DNA from: COE1 sp963596435
GTDB lineage: Bacteria > Bacillota > Clostridia > Lachnospirales > Lachnospiraceae
Direction of reading: 5' to 3'
DNA: 37,248 nt
Assembly (NCBI GenBank): GCA_963596435.1
Contig: CAVBMG010000024.1
Span: 1-37,248, forward strand
Shown here one piece after another: positions 7,524 through 16,046 of the stretch. The notes under the pieces are model-generated. The model did no database searches. It saw only the letters and a program-made list of their open reading frames with translations, and had not been told where the DNA came from. Every line of letters starts with the position of its first letter. Within the stretch, counting starts at the first letter, position 1. The translations under genes were made by a program, and so were the position numbers.

Positions 7524-7558
7524 TACTTTGAGAATCAAAATATTTGAAAACCAAAGTA
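7524..7558 (+). promoter_or_regulatory. Tandem FabT-like operator palindromes
   Basis: Two inverted repeats lie side by side just past the expected transcription start: TTTGA-GAA-TCAAA (7527-7539) and TTTGA-AAA-CCAAA (7543-7555, one mismatch). Together they make a larger dyad whose ends are AATACTTTG and CAAAGTATT. TTTGA-N3-TCAAA is the form of site bound by streptococcal FabT, and the operon's last gene encodes a FabT-like MarR protein. Binding is inferred, not shown. Confidence 0.75.
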
Positions 7559-7617
7559 TTTAGTTTTTAAAACTACATGTGATGATATGAATATGATAGG
7601 AAAGGAAGAAAATTACG

Positions 7618-7851
7618 ATGTTTGAAAGAGTAAAGGAAATTATTGAGGAGCAGTTAAATTTAGATGGTGTGGAAATTACAGAGGAATCCAGATTCAAGGA
7701 AGACTTACAGGCTGATTCTCTGGATCTGTTTGAGCTTGTAATGGCTTTTGAAGATGAGTATGGTGTAGAGATTCCATCAGAAGATCTGGAGAAGATCACA
7801 ACAGTAGGTTCTGTAATTGAATATATGAAAGCAAAAGGCGTAGAAGCATAA
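7618..7851 (+). CDS. acpP: Acyl carrier protein
   Basis: A 77-residue acidic ACP, the carrier that holds the growing fatty acyl chain on a phosphopantetheine arm. The attachment serine is S34 in the DSL motif (LQADSLDLFEL), and the usual four-helix acidic pattern is intact (MAFEDEYGVEIPSEDLEKI). It is the first gene of the operon, with GGAAAGGAAG upstream and a 9-base gap to fabK. Its position directly behind the operator means its level would follow the FabT-like control directly. Confidence 0.97.
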   Translation: MFERVKEIIEEQLNLDGVEITEESRFKEDLQADSLDLFELVMAFEDEYGVEIPSEDLEKITTVGSVIEYMKAKGVEA

Positions 7852-7860
7852 GAGGCAGAT

Positions 7861-8790
7861 ATGAAAACGAGACTGACACAGATTCTGGGAACAGAGACAC
7901 CGATCATTCAGGGTGGAATGGCATGGGTCGCAGAGCATAATCTGGCAGCGGCAGTGTCCAATGCCGGAGGTCTGGGACTGATCGGAGCTGCTTCTGCACC
8001 GGCAGAGGTAGTACGGGAAGAAGTACGTAAGTGTAAGGAACTGACAGATAAGCCTTTTGGTGTAAATATCATGCTGTTGAATCCAAATGCCGATGATGTG
8101 GCGCAAATCGTTATTGAGGAAGGTGTCAAGGTAGTTACTACAGGCGCCGGCAATCCTTCCAAGTATATGGCGGCATGGAAAGAAGCAGGAGTTAAGGTGA
8201 TTCCTGTAGTGGCAAGCGTAGCCATGGCAAGACTGATGGAACGTGCAGGAGCAGATGCAGTGGTTGCAGAGGGCATGGAAAGTGGTGGACATATTGGTTC
8301 CATCACCACTTTTGCACTGGTGCCGCAGGTAGTAGATGCGGTGCAGATTCCTGTCATTGCCGCAGGCGGTATTGCAGATGGAAGAGGTATGGCAGCAGCT
8401 TTCATGCTGGGAGCAGAGGGTGTGCAGATGGGAACACGTTTCGTAGCAGCGAAGGAATCCATTGTGCATGCCAATTATAAAGAACAGCTGATTAAGGCAA
8501 AAGACATAGATTCTGCTGTAACAGGAATGTCTACAGGACATCCGGTTCGTTCCATCCGCAACAAAATGACAAAGGAATACCTGAGACTGGAGAAAGAGGG
8601 AGCAGACTTCATGGAACTGGAGAAGCTCACCCTGGGTTCTCTTAGAAAGGCAGTTGTTGACGGAGATGTAGTAAACGGAACCGTTATGGCAGGTCAGATA
8701 GCAGGACTGATTAAGAAAGAGGAATCCTGCAGGGAAATTATCAGCGAGATAATGGAGCAGGCTGACAGGCTTATGTCCGGTCAGCAATAA
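7861..8790 (+). CDS. fabK: Enoyl-ACP reductase II (FMN-dependent)
   Basis: FabK reduces trans-2-enoyl-ACP to acyl-ACP with NAD(P)H and FMN, the last step of each elongation round. The 309-residue TIM-barrel protein has PIIQGGMAWVAEHNLAAAVS, GGLGLIGAASAP, KPFGVNIMLLNP, the catalytic-loop ESGGHIGSITTF, and the FMN phosphate region AAGGIADGRGMAAAF, all close to the streptococcal enzyme. This makes the host's fatty-acid synthesis likely insensitive to FabI inhibitors such as triclosan (inference). No fabI or fabL is present in the window. It starts 9 bases after acpP. Confidence 0.95.
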   Translation: MKTRLTQILGTETPIIQGGMAWVAEHNLAAAVSNAGGLGLIGAASAPAEVVREEVRKCKELTDKPFGVNIMLLNPNADDVAQIVIEEGVKVVTTGAGNPSKYMAAWKEAGVKVIPVVASVAMARLMERAGADAVVAEGMESGGHIGSITTFALVPQVVDAVQIPVIAAGGIADGRGMAAAFMLGAEGVQMGTRFVAAKESIVHANYKEQLIKAKDIDSAVTGMSTGHPVRSIRNKMTKEYLRLEKEGADFMELEKLTLGSLRKAVVDGDVVNGTVMAGQIAGLIKKEESCREIISEIMEQADRLMSGQQ

Positions 8791-8807
8791 ATGGGAGAAG
8801 TATAGAG

Positions 8808-9731
8808 ATGAGTAAAATAGCATTTATCTTCCCTGGACAGGGTGCGCAGTACGTAGGAATGGGCAAAGATTTCTATGATACCTATGAAGAAGCCAGAGAA
8901 GTATATCGTAAAGCGAAAGAGGCAACAGGACTTGATATTGAGGCATTGTGCTTTACAGAGAATGACAGGCTGAACATAACAGAATATACACAGATAGCCA
9001 TGCTTGCTACAGAGGTGGCTATACTAAAGGTATTAGAAGCAGAAGGCATACATGCAGATGTGTGTGCAGGACTAAGTCTGGGAGAATATGGTGCGTTGGC
9101 AGCAGCTGATGTAATGGATCTGGACAGCCTGTTTCGTCTGATCAGATTAAGAGGTATTTATATGCAGGAGGCATATCCTGAAGGCGGTGCCATGACAGCA
9201 GTACTGGGACTGGATGCGGGAGTTATTGAGAGTGTTTTACAGGGCATAGATGGAATCGTATCTATTGCCAATTATAATTGTCCTGGGCAGATTGTCATTA
9301 CCGGAGAAGCTCAGGCGGTAGAAAAGGCAGCCACAGCTTTACAGGAAGCAGGAGCCAAAAGATGTATTCCCCTTAAAGTCAGTGGACCATTCCATTCTGC
9401 ACTGCTTGCAGATGCAGGTAAGAAGCTGGGTGAGGCGTTAAGCAAGGTAGAGATTCATAAGCCTCAGATTCCCTATGTATGTAATGTAGAGGCATCCTAT
9501 GTGACACAGAAAGATTCTATAAAAGAGTTGCTGGAGAAACAGGTCTCTCACAGTGTGCGCTGGCAGCAGAGTGTAGAAAAGATGATTGCTGATGGCACAG
9601 ATACATTCATAGAGATCGGACCCGGTAAGACTTTGACAGGCTTTATGCGTAAGATCAATAAGGATGTTAAGGTCATGAATGTAGATAAACTGGCAGACAT
9701 GGAGAAGGTATTGGAGGAATTAGGATGCTGA
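8808..9731 (+). CDS. fabD: Malonyl-CoA:ACP transacylase
   Basis: FabD moves malonyl from CoA to ACP. The 307-residue protein begins IAFIFPGQGAQYVGMG, carries the nucleophile serine in GLSLGEYGAL (the usual first H is L, as in several Firmicutes), and the catalytic histidine in GPFHSALL. The C-terminal FIEIGPGKTLTGF is intact. The start follows a GGGAGAAG site. Its end overlaps the fabG start by 7 bases (ATGCTGA), indicating translational coupling. Confidence 0.96.
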   Translation: MSKIAFIFPGQGAQYVGMGKDFYDTYEEAREVYRKAKEATGLDIEALCFTENDRLNITEYTQIAMLATEVAILKVLEAEGIHADVCAGLSLGEYGALAAADVMDLDSLFRLIRLRGIYMQEAYPEGGAMTAVLGLDAGVIESVLQGIDGIVSIANYNCPGQIVITGEAQAVEKAATALQEAGAKRCIPLKVSGPFHSALLADAGKKLGEALSKVEIHKPQIPYVCNVEASYVTQKDSIKELLEKQVSHSVRWQQSVEKMIADGTDTFIEIGPGKTLTGFMRKINKDVKVMNVDKLADMEKVLEELGC

Positions 9732-10468
9732 CAGGTAAAATTGCGTTGGTTACAGGAGCAGGCAGAGGAATCGGCAGACAGATAGCTCTGACACTGGCAC
9801 AGAATCATGCCCATGTTATTGTAAATTATAATGGCTCAAAACAGAGTGCAGAGCAGGTCGTGGCAGAGATTGCCGAGAATGGCGGCAGTGCAGAAGCAAT
9901 ACAATGCAATGTAGCAGATGCAGATGCCAGCAATACCATGGTAAAGGACATCATTGCAAAACATGGTAAGGTAGACATTCTGGTGAACAATGCCGGTATT
10001 ACCAGAGACAATCTCATTATGAGAATGACAGATCAGGAATTTGAAGATGTCCTGAATACCAATTTGAAAGGTGCTTTTCATATGATTCGCAGCCTTTCAC
10101 GTAATTTCCTGAAGCAAAGAAGCGGTAAGATCATCAATATCGCTTCTGTAGTAGGAATTACAGGAAATGCCGGACAGGCAAATTATTCAGCCAGTAAAGC
10201 TGGTGTCATAGGCTTGACCAAAAGTGTTGCAAGAGAATTTGCAAGCAGAGGTATCTGCGTCAATGCAGTAGCACCGGGATATATTGAGACGGAGATGACA
10301 CAGGCTTTGTCAGAGGATGCAGCAAAGAGTCTGTTGCAGATGATCCCTATGGGAAAAGCGGGAACTGCACAGAATGTTGCAGATCTTGTACTGTTTCTGG
10401 CAGGCAGCGGTTCTGACTATATTACAGGACAGGTCATTGGAGTAAATGGCGGTATGGCGATGCAATAG
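9725..10468 (+). CDS. fabG: 3-oxoacyl-ACP reductase
   Basis: FabG uses NADPH to reduce beta-ketoacyl-ACP. The 247-residue SDR protein shows TGAGRGIGRQIA for the cofactor, NNAG, and the catalytic set with YSASK (Y and K four apart) plus the earlier serine in INIASVVG. The end has the usual ITGQVIGVNGGMAMQ. It overlaps the fabD stop by 7 bases and its ribosome binding site, GGAGGAA, lies inside fabD, so the pair is translationally coupled. Confidence 0.96.
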   Translation: MLTGKIALVTGAGRGIGRQIALTLAQNHAHVIVNYNGSKQSAEQVVAEIAENGGSAEAIQCNVADADASNTMVKDIIAKHGKVDILVNNAGITRDNLIMRMTDQEFEDVLNTNLKGAFHMIRSLSRNFLKQRSGKIINIASVVGITGNAGQANYSASKAGVIGLTKSVAREFASRGICVNAVAPGYIETEMTQALSEDAAKSLLQMIPMGKAGTAQNVADLVLFLAGSGSDYITGQVIGVNGGMAMQ

Positions 10469-10490
10469 ATAGGGCTGGAAGAAGAAAGGC

Positions 10491-11738
10491 ATGGTAAGGA
10501 ATATGAAGAGAGTAGTAGTAACGGGAATGGGCGCTATCACACCGACAGGTAATAGCGTAGATGCTTTCTGGGAGAGCGTGAAGGCAGGTAAAATCGGTTT
10601 TGACAGGATCACATATTTTGATACGACAGATTATAAATGTAAGCTTGCTGCACAGGTGAAGGATTTTGATGCAGCAGAGTATATGGATAAGAAAGCAGCC
10701 CGCAGAATGGAGCAGTTCTGTCAGTTCGCAGTTGCAGCAGCAGGAGAAGCAATACAGGATGCGGGACTTGATATGGAGAAGGAAGATCCTTACAGAGTAG
10801 GCTGCGCTGTGGGAAGCGGCATTGGAAGCTTACAGGCTATGGAGAGAGAGCATAGCAGGTTATTGGAGAAAGGTCCTTCCAGAGTAGCACCTCTGCTGGT
10901 ACCATTGATGATATCCAATATGGCAGCAGGCAATGTAAGTATTGCATACAATCTGAAGGGTAAGAGCATTAATGTAGTGACAGCCTGTGCAACAGGAACC
11001 AACTCTATCGGCGAAGCTTATCGTACCATTCAATATGGAGATGCTGATGTCATGATAGCCGGAGGTACAGAAAGTTCGATTACTCCGATTGGAATTGCGG
11101 GATTTTCTGCATTAACAGCACTTTCTTCCAGTGAAGATCCTGCCAGATGTTCCATTCCTTTTGACAAGGACAGAAGTGGATTCGTTATGGGTGAAGGTTC
11201 TGCCATTGTAGTTCTGGAGGAGCTGGAGCATGCAAAGCAGAGGGGCGCCAGAATCTATGCGGAAGTAGTTGGCTATGGATGTTCTTCTGATGCTTTTCAT
11301 ATCACTTCACCGGCAGAAGACGGTGCTGGTGCAGCAAGAGCCATGACCAATGCAGTGGCAGATGCAGGTATAAGCCCGGAGGATATTACGTATATCAATG
11401 CCCATGGAACCAGTACCCATCATAATGATCTCTTTGAGACAAGAGCAATCAAGCTGGCATTTGGTGAGCATGCCAGGGATATTAAGATCAATTCAACAAA
11501 ATCCATGATAGGACATTTGCTTGGAGCAGCAGGAGCCATTGAGTTCGTGACCTGCGTCAAAGAGCTTCAGGAGGGATATATCCACAGAACAGTAGGCTTA
11601 CAGGAATCAGAAGAAGAACTGGATCTGAATTACTGCAAGGAGAGCTATCAGGAAGACTTCGAGTATGCGTTAAGCAACTCTCTGGGCTTTGGCGGACATA
11701 ATGCAAGTATTCTGGTAAAGAAATACGCAGAAGGGTAA
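10491..11738 (+). CDS. fabF: 3-oxoacyl-ACP synthase II
   Basis: FabF condenses malonyl-ACP with acyl-ACP during elongation. The Cys-His-His triad is complete: the cysteine in VVTACATGTNSIGEA, one histidine in NAHGTSTHHND, the other in KSMIGHLLGAAGA. The C-terminal NSLGFGGHNASI is also typical. Two starts are possible: the ATG at 10491, preceded by GAAGAAAGG, and the ATG at 10503, giving the usual MKRVVVTGMG. The site before 10503 is only 2 bases away, so I kept 10491. As the only elongating synthase in the cluster, it must also serve any unsaturated chain elongation unless another copy exists elsewhere. Confidence 0.95.
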   Translation: MVRNMKRVVVTGMGAITPTGNSVDAFWESVKAGKIGFDRITYFDTTDYKCKLAAQVKDFDAAEYMDKKAARRMEQFCQFAVAAAGEAIQDAGLDMEKEDPYRVGCAVGSGIGSLQAMEREHSRLLEKGPSRVAPLLVPLMISNMAAGNVSIAYNLKGKSINVVTACATGTNSIGEAYRTIQYGDADVMIAGGTESSITPIGIAGFSALTALSSSEDPARCSIPFDKDRSGFVMGEGSAIVVLEELEHAKQRGARIYAEVVGYGCSSDAFHITSPAEDGAGAARAMTNAVADAGISPEDITYINAHGTSTHHNDLFETRAIKLAFGEHARDIKINSTKSMIGHLLGAAGAIEFVTCVKELQEGYIHRTVGLQESEEELDLNYCKESYQEDFEYALSNSLGFGGHNASILVKKYAEG

Positions 11739-11748
11739 GGTGACACAG

Positions 11749-12180
11749 ATGTCAGTTTATACAGCAAAGGAAATCATGGAGATCATTCCACACAGACATC
11801 CTTTCATGCTGATTGATACAATAGAAGAATTGGAACCGGGAGAGCGTGCATTGGGCAAGAAATGCGTCAGCTTTAATGAACCGTATTTTGCCGGACATTT
11901 TCCGGGGAATCCTGTAATGCCTGGAGTGCTTATCATTGAGGCACTTGCCCAGGTGGGAGCGGTTGCAATTCTGGGACAGCCTGAATGGAAGGGCAAAACA
12001 GCATATTTTGTAGGCATTGATAAATGCCGTTTCAAGCAGAAGGTGCATCCGGGTGATGTACTGATGCTGGAGACTAAGATCATAAAGGTAAAAGGTCCAA
12101 TTGGCGTTGGAGAAGCGGTAGCAACAGTGGACGGGAAAGTAGCTGCCAAGGCGGAATTGACCTTTGCTATAGGAGATTAG
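11749..12180 (+). CDS. fabZ: 3-hydroxyacyl-ACP dehydratase
   Basis: FabZ dehydrates 3-hydroxyacyl-ACP to trans-2-enoyl-ACP. The hotdog-fold protein (143 residues) has the catalytic histidine in HRHPFMLID and glutamate in PGVLIIEALAQVG, with the FAGHFPGNPVMPG turn. I chose the ATG at 11749 because AAGGTG lies 6 bases before it; a GTG at 11740 is in frame but overlaps that site. The binding site starts on the fabF stop codon, suggesting coupling. In many Firmicutes accB lies between fabF and fabZ; here it is missing. There is no fabA, fabM or fabN in the window. Confidence 0.96.
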   Translation: MSVYTAKEIMEIIPHRHPFMLIDTIEELEPGERALGKKCVSFNEPYFAGHFPGNPVMPGVLIIEALAQVGAVAILGQPEWKGKTAYFVGIDKCRFKQKVHPGDVLMLETKIIKVKGPIGVGEAVATVDGKVAAKAELTFAIGD

Positions 12181-12190
12181 GAGGTTTGTC

Positions 12191-13960
12191 ATGGAAGGTA
12201 AGCTGATTACAAAGACAGGCAGAATATTTCCGGTGAATCTGTATAACAAGCTGGAAGCTAAGCTGAAGGAAGACAGGAAAGAGGAACCGGTTGAGGCAGA
12301 ACCTGCCAAAGAACCGGATATGAATCTCATCAAATGCCCTAAGTGTGGCAGGATGGTAGAGCGTGACAGAGTTGTAAAGAAGAAGTATATCTGCTACGAA
12401 TGTGGTGGATATTTCAGGGTAAAAACCAACAACAGAATCCGCATGGTAGCTGATCCTAAGACTTTTGAACCCTGGTTTGAAGATATGGAAGTAAGTAATC
12501 CTCTGGATTACGAAGGATATGAGGATAAGCTTGCCGCAGCCAGAGAGAAGACCGGATTAAAAGAAGCAGTTACGGTAGGCAGATGTAAAGTATTCGGAGA
12601 GGATATCGTGCTGGGTATATGTGATTCCCGATTCATGATGGCTAGTATGGGCCATGTAGTTGGGGAGAAGATCACACGTGCCATTGAGAGAGCGACAGCA
12701 CTGAACCTCCCGGTATTTATCTTCTGCTGTTCAGGTGGAGCCAGAATGCAGGAAGGAATCGTATCCCTGATGCAGATGGAGAAGACCTCTGCAGCAATCA
12801 GAAAGCATGGTGATGCCGGGCTGCTGTATTGTTCAATTCTGACTGATCCGACAACCGGCGGTGTAACAGCCAGCTTTGCAATGCTTGGAGATGTAATTAT
12901 GGCAGAACCGGGGGCACTGGTAGGATTTGCAGGTCCACGAGTCATCAAGCAGACCATCGGGCAGGAGCTTCCTGAGGGCTTCCAGACATCAGAATTCCTT
13001 GTAGAGCACGGTATTATAGATGGTATCGTCAAGCGGGAGAATCTGAAAAAGACCATTTATTTCCTGATTAAGACACACCAGTGCAAGGGAAAGAAGACTT
13101 ATGCAGATTATCGCCCCAATGAGGAATTCCACTTTGAACTGAGCGAGACTTTAAGGGAACAGAGCTGGTTTGCCACACCAAGATCTGCCTGGGAGAAGGT
13201 CAAAGCCGTACGACAGGTGGAGCGTCCTTCCGCAAGTGATTATATTTCCCATATTTTTGACTTTTTCGTGGAATCCCATGGAGACAGGGCATTCAGGGAT
13301 GATAAGGCAATGATTGGTGGTCTGGCTTTTCTGGATGGACAGCCGGTGACGATTATCGCAGATGAAAAAGGCAAGGATTTCAAGGAATGTCAGGAGCGTA
13401 ATTTCGGTATGCCTATGCCGGAAGGATATCGTAAGGCATTACGTCTTATGAAACAGGCAGAGAAATTCAACAGACCTGTTATCAGTTTTGTTAATACATC
13501 CGGTGCTTTCTGTGGAATCGAAGCAGAAGAGAGAGGACAGGGGGAAGCGATTGCAAGAAACCTGATGGAAATGTCTTCTCTTAAAGTACCGGTATTGTGT
13601 CTGATGATAGGAGAAGGCGGAAGCGGCGGCGCTCTGGCAACTGCGGTAGGAAATGAAGTCTGGATGATGGAGAATGCAACGTATTCCATTCTTTCACCGG
13701 AGGGCTTTGCTTCTATTCTGTGGAAGGATGCGAACCGTGCCAGGGAAGCCAGCGAGGTCATGAACATTACCGCTCAGGATCTCAAGCGTCTGGGAGTAAT
13801 TGAAGAGATTATTCCTGAATTCGGCGGAGCAGACCGTAAAACGACAGAAGCGATTGCAGGTTATATGAAGGAACATATCAAGGATTTCCTTAGAAAATAT
13901 GATGGCATGAGCGGAGAACAGATTGCAGAAGAAAGGTATCAGAGATTTCGTAAGTTCTAG
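12191..13960 (+). CDS. accDA: Fused acetyl-CoA carboxylase carboxyltransferase, beta plus alpha subunits
   Basis: One 589-residue chain holds both carboxyltransferase subunits that move CO2 from carboxybiotin to acetyl-CoA. AccD comes first: a zinc ribbon at C49-C52-C68-C71, then CSGGARMQEG, DPTTGGVTASFA, and GPRVIKQTIGQELPEGFQTS, to about residue 290. A linker of about 35 residues leads into AccA from about 330: NFGMPMPEGYRKALRLM, EERGQGEAIARNL, IGEGGSGGALA and SPEGFASILWKD. The usual DTPGAYPG loop reads NTSGAFCG (about residue 432), a clear change near the active site. It starts 10 bases after fabZ with GGAGG ahead. accB and accC, normally interleaved here, are absent, so the biotin carrier and carboxylase must be encoded elsewhere. 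Confidence 0.95.
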   Translation: MEGKLITKTGRIFPVNLYNKLEAKLKEDRKEEPVEAEPAKEPDMNLIKCPKCGRMVERDRVVKKKYICYECGGYFRVKTNNRIRMVADPKTFEPWFEDMEVSNPLDYEGYEDKLAAAREKTGLKEAVTVGRCKVFGEDIVLGICDSRFMMASMGHVVGEKITRAIERATALNLPVFIFCCSGGARMQEGIVSLMQMEKTSAAIRKHGDAGLLYCSILTDPTTGGVTASFAMLGDVIMAEPGALVGFAGPRVIKQTIGQELPEGFQTSEFLVEHGIIDGIVKRENLKKTIYFLIKTHQCKGKKTYADYRPNEEFHFELSETLREQSWFATPRSAWEKVKAVRQVERPSASDYISHIFDFFVESHGDRAFRDDKAMIGGLAFLDGQPVTIIADEKGKDFKECQERNFGMPMPEGYRKALRLMKQAEKFNRPVISFVNTSGAFCGIEAEERGQGEAIARNLMEMSSLKVPVLCLMIGEGGSGGALATAVGNEVWMMENATYSILSPEGFASILWKDANRAREASEVMNITAQDLKRLGVIEEIIPEFGGADRKTTEAIAGYMKEHIKDFLRKYDGMSGEQIAEERYQRFRKF

Positions 13961-13983
13961 AAATAGTAGACATGGTGTTTGAA

Positions 13984-15051
13984 ATGAATAGCAGAAAATT
14001 ACAGATCGGCGAGCTGTGCGCCCGGATTCCTGTTGTACAGGGAGGAATGGGAGTAGGAGTCAGTTTGTCCGGACTTGCCGGCGCTGTTGCAGCAGCAGGA
14101 GGCATTGGAATTATTTCCACAGCGCAGATTGGCTTTCGGGACAGAGATTTTATGAAGCATCCGATAGAATGCAATCTCAAAGCAATCAAAACGGAAGTGG
14201 AGAAAGCAAGAAAGCTGGCAAAAGGCGGTATTATCGGAGTAAATATCATGGTAGTGACCAGACGCTATGAGGATTATGTGAAAGCCGCAGTAGAAGCAGG
14301 AGTAGACTGCATCGTATCCGGTGCAGGGCTTCCTATGAATCTTCCTGAGATTGTCCATAAAGCTGAAGAGGTGCTGGCAGCATCAGGAATCAGAAGAGCA
14401 ACGAAGCTGGTTCCTATTGTATCTACCAGAAAAGCACTGGATGTCATCATGAAATACTGGAAAAAGAAGTATGATACAACACCGGATATGGTGGTGGTAG
14501 AAGGACCACAGGCGGGGGGACATCTTGGTTTTACACCCGAGGAGCTTGACAGCTATACGCCGGCGTCATATGATGAAGAAATAAAATCCATATTATCAAA
14601 AACGAAAGAAATGCAGATTCCCTGTGTAGTAGGTGGTGGTGTATACACCAGACAGGACTGGGAGCATTATGCAGATCTGGGTGCTGATGGGGTACAGATG
14701 GCTACCCGCTTTGTGACAACAGAAGAATGTGATGCCAGTATGGCATATAAGCAGGCGTATATTCAGGCAAAGAAGGAAGACATTGTAATAGTCAAAAGTC
14801 CTGTAGGAATGCCAGGCAGAGCAATCCACAATGTATTTCTGGATAAAGTAAGACAGGGAGAGCGCTTTATGCGGGGATGCAGACAGTGTATTACAACCTG
14901 CAATCCGGCGACAGTTCCTTATTGCATTACGGAAGCTTTGATCAATGCAGTAGAAGGCAGACTGAACGAAGGTCTGATCTTTTGCGGCAGTAATGCATAC
15001 CGCAGCCATCAGATAGAACGTGTAGCTGATATTATGGAGGAATTTGCATGA
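13984..15051 (+). CDS. NMO-family flavoprotein with a C-terminal Cys motif, possibly FabX-like
   Basis: A 355-residue TIM-barrel flavoprotein of the nitronate monooxygenase/FabK superfamily: PVVQGGMGVGVSLSGLAGAV, GVNIMVVTRRYED, the active-site histidine in GPQAGGHLGF, and VGGGVYTRQDW for FMN. Unlike fabK in this operon, it has a C-terminal C-x2-C-x3-C-x7-C pattern (C299, C302, C306, C314) plus C334 in IFCGSN, which could hold an iron-sulfur cluster. H. pylori FabX, a [4Fe-4S] flavoprotein of this superfamily, desaturates and isomerises decanoyl-ACP for unsaturated fatty acids; the context makes a similar role here plausible but unproven. The ATG at 13984 gives the family-like start; one at 13972 is possible. 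It overlaps fabH by 4 bases (ATGA). Alternative: a second enoyl reductase or nitronate oxidase. Confidence 0.8.
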   Translation: MNSRKLQIGELCARIPVVQGGMGVGVSLSGLAGAVAAAGGIGIISTAQIGFRDRDFMKHPIECNLKAIKTEVEKARKLAKGGIIGVNIMVVTRRYEDYVKAAVEAGVDCIVSGAGLPMNLPEIVHKAEEVLAASGIRRATKLVPIVSTRKALDVIMKYWKKKYDTTPDMVVVEGPQAGGHLGFTPEELDSYTPASYDEEIKSILSKTKEMQIPCVVGGGVYTRQDWEHYADLGADGVQMATRFVTTEECDASMAYKQAYIQAKKEDIVIVKSPVGMPGRAIHNVFLDKVRQGERFMRGCRQCITTCNPATVPYCITEALINAVEGRLNEGLIFCGSNAYRSHQIERVADIMEEFA

Positions 15052-16028
15052 GAACAGTGAGAATAATCGGTACGGGAAGTGCCTTGCCTGATAGAAAAGT
15101 AACCAATGATGATCTGGCACAGTTGGTAGAGACATCGGATGAATGGATTCGTGAGAGAACGGGCATTGGTGAAAGAAGAATTTCCGAAGGAGATGGTGTA
15201 GCGCAGCTTGCGTCCCGTGCCTGTGAACGTGCACTGGAGATGGCGGGCAGGAAACCGCAGGAAGTAGACCTGATCATTGTAGCAACCTGTTCAGCAGAAT
15301 ATCTGCTCCCTAACTGTGCCTGTCAGGTTCAGAGTGAACTGGGAGCATCACAGGCAGTAGCCTTTGACCTGAATGCGGCATGTTCCGGCTTCCTGTTTGC
15401 ACTTCATACAGCATATGCCTATATTCATAGTGGAATTTATAAGAATGCATTGATAGCAGGTGCGGAAGTGCTGTCCAAAATGGTGGACTGGACAGACCGC
15501 TCTACCTGTGTGCTGTTTGGTGATGGCGCAGGGGCGGCATATGTTGAAACCTGTGAAGAAGAGAATAGAGGATTGATCAGTTTTACACAGGGAGCTGATG
15601 GAACCAAAGGAATGGTACTCAGCTGTCATGACAGACAGGTAGTGAATCCCTATGTGACACCGGATTCTCCTTTTGATGCTTATATCCGTATGAATGGACA
15701 GGAGGTCTACAGATTTGCGACCAGACAGGTTCCTGCATGTATACAGACTGCTTTGAAACAGATACAATGGACAGCAGATGATATAGATATGTATATATTA
15801 CATCAAGCTAATATTAGAATCATAGAAGCAGTTGCAAAGCGTCTGAAAGTGGATATAGACAAGTTTGCAGTTAATGTAGACAGAGTAGGAAATATGTCTT
15901 CTGCGACAGTACCGGTTTTACTGGATGAACTGAACAGAAGCGGACGACTTACACCGGGCATGAGAATTGCCATGTCAGGTTTTGGAGCAGGTCTTACGTA
16001 TGGAGCGTGTGTCCTAATCTGGGGTTAA
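15048..16028 (+). CDS. fabH: 3-oxoacyl-ACP synthase III
   Basis: FabH starts chain synthesis by condensing an acyl-CoA with malonyl-ACP, and its primer choice sets straight- or branched-chain products. The 326-residue protein has SDEWIRERTGIGERR, the nucleophile in DLNAACSGFLFAL, HQANIRIIEAVAKRL and NVDRVGNMSSATVP, giving the Cys-His-Asn triad. The ATG overlaps the stop of the upstream gene (ATGA), with GGAGG inside that gene. FabH at the end of the cluster, rather than near its start as in streptococci, is a difference in order only. Confidence 0.95.
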   Translation: MRTVRIIGTGSALPDRKVTNDDLAQLVETSDEWIRERTGIGERRISEGDGVAQLASRACERALEMAGRKPQEVDLIIVATCSAEYLLPNCACQVQSELGASQAVAFDLNAACSGFLFALHTAYAYIHSGIYKNALIAGAEVLSKMVDWTDRSTCVLFGDGAGAAYVETCEEENRGLISFTQGADGTKGMVLSCHDRQVVNPYVTPDSPFDAYIRMNGQEVYRFATRQVPACIQTALKQIQWTADDIDMYILHQANIRIIEAVAKRLKVDIDKFAVNVDRVGNMSSATVPVLLDELNRSGRLTPGMRIAMSGFGAGLTYGACVLIWG

Positions 16029-16046
16029 AGAATGGAGATTACATTC

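Noticed and set aside
7777..8823. Long open frame on the minus strand across fabK (348 codons)
   Set aside because: It mirrors the codon structure of fabK, is full of Cys and His, has no ribosome binding site and resembles no known protein.
13972..13983. Earlier ATG for the NMO-family gene
   Set aside because: It adds four residues not typical of the family start and has no better ribosome binding site.
13999..15234. Long minus-strand frames across the NMO-family gene and fabH start
   Set aside because: Antisense shadows of well-supported genes, with implausible Cys/His/Tyr-rich composition.
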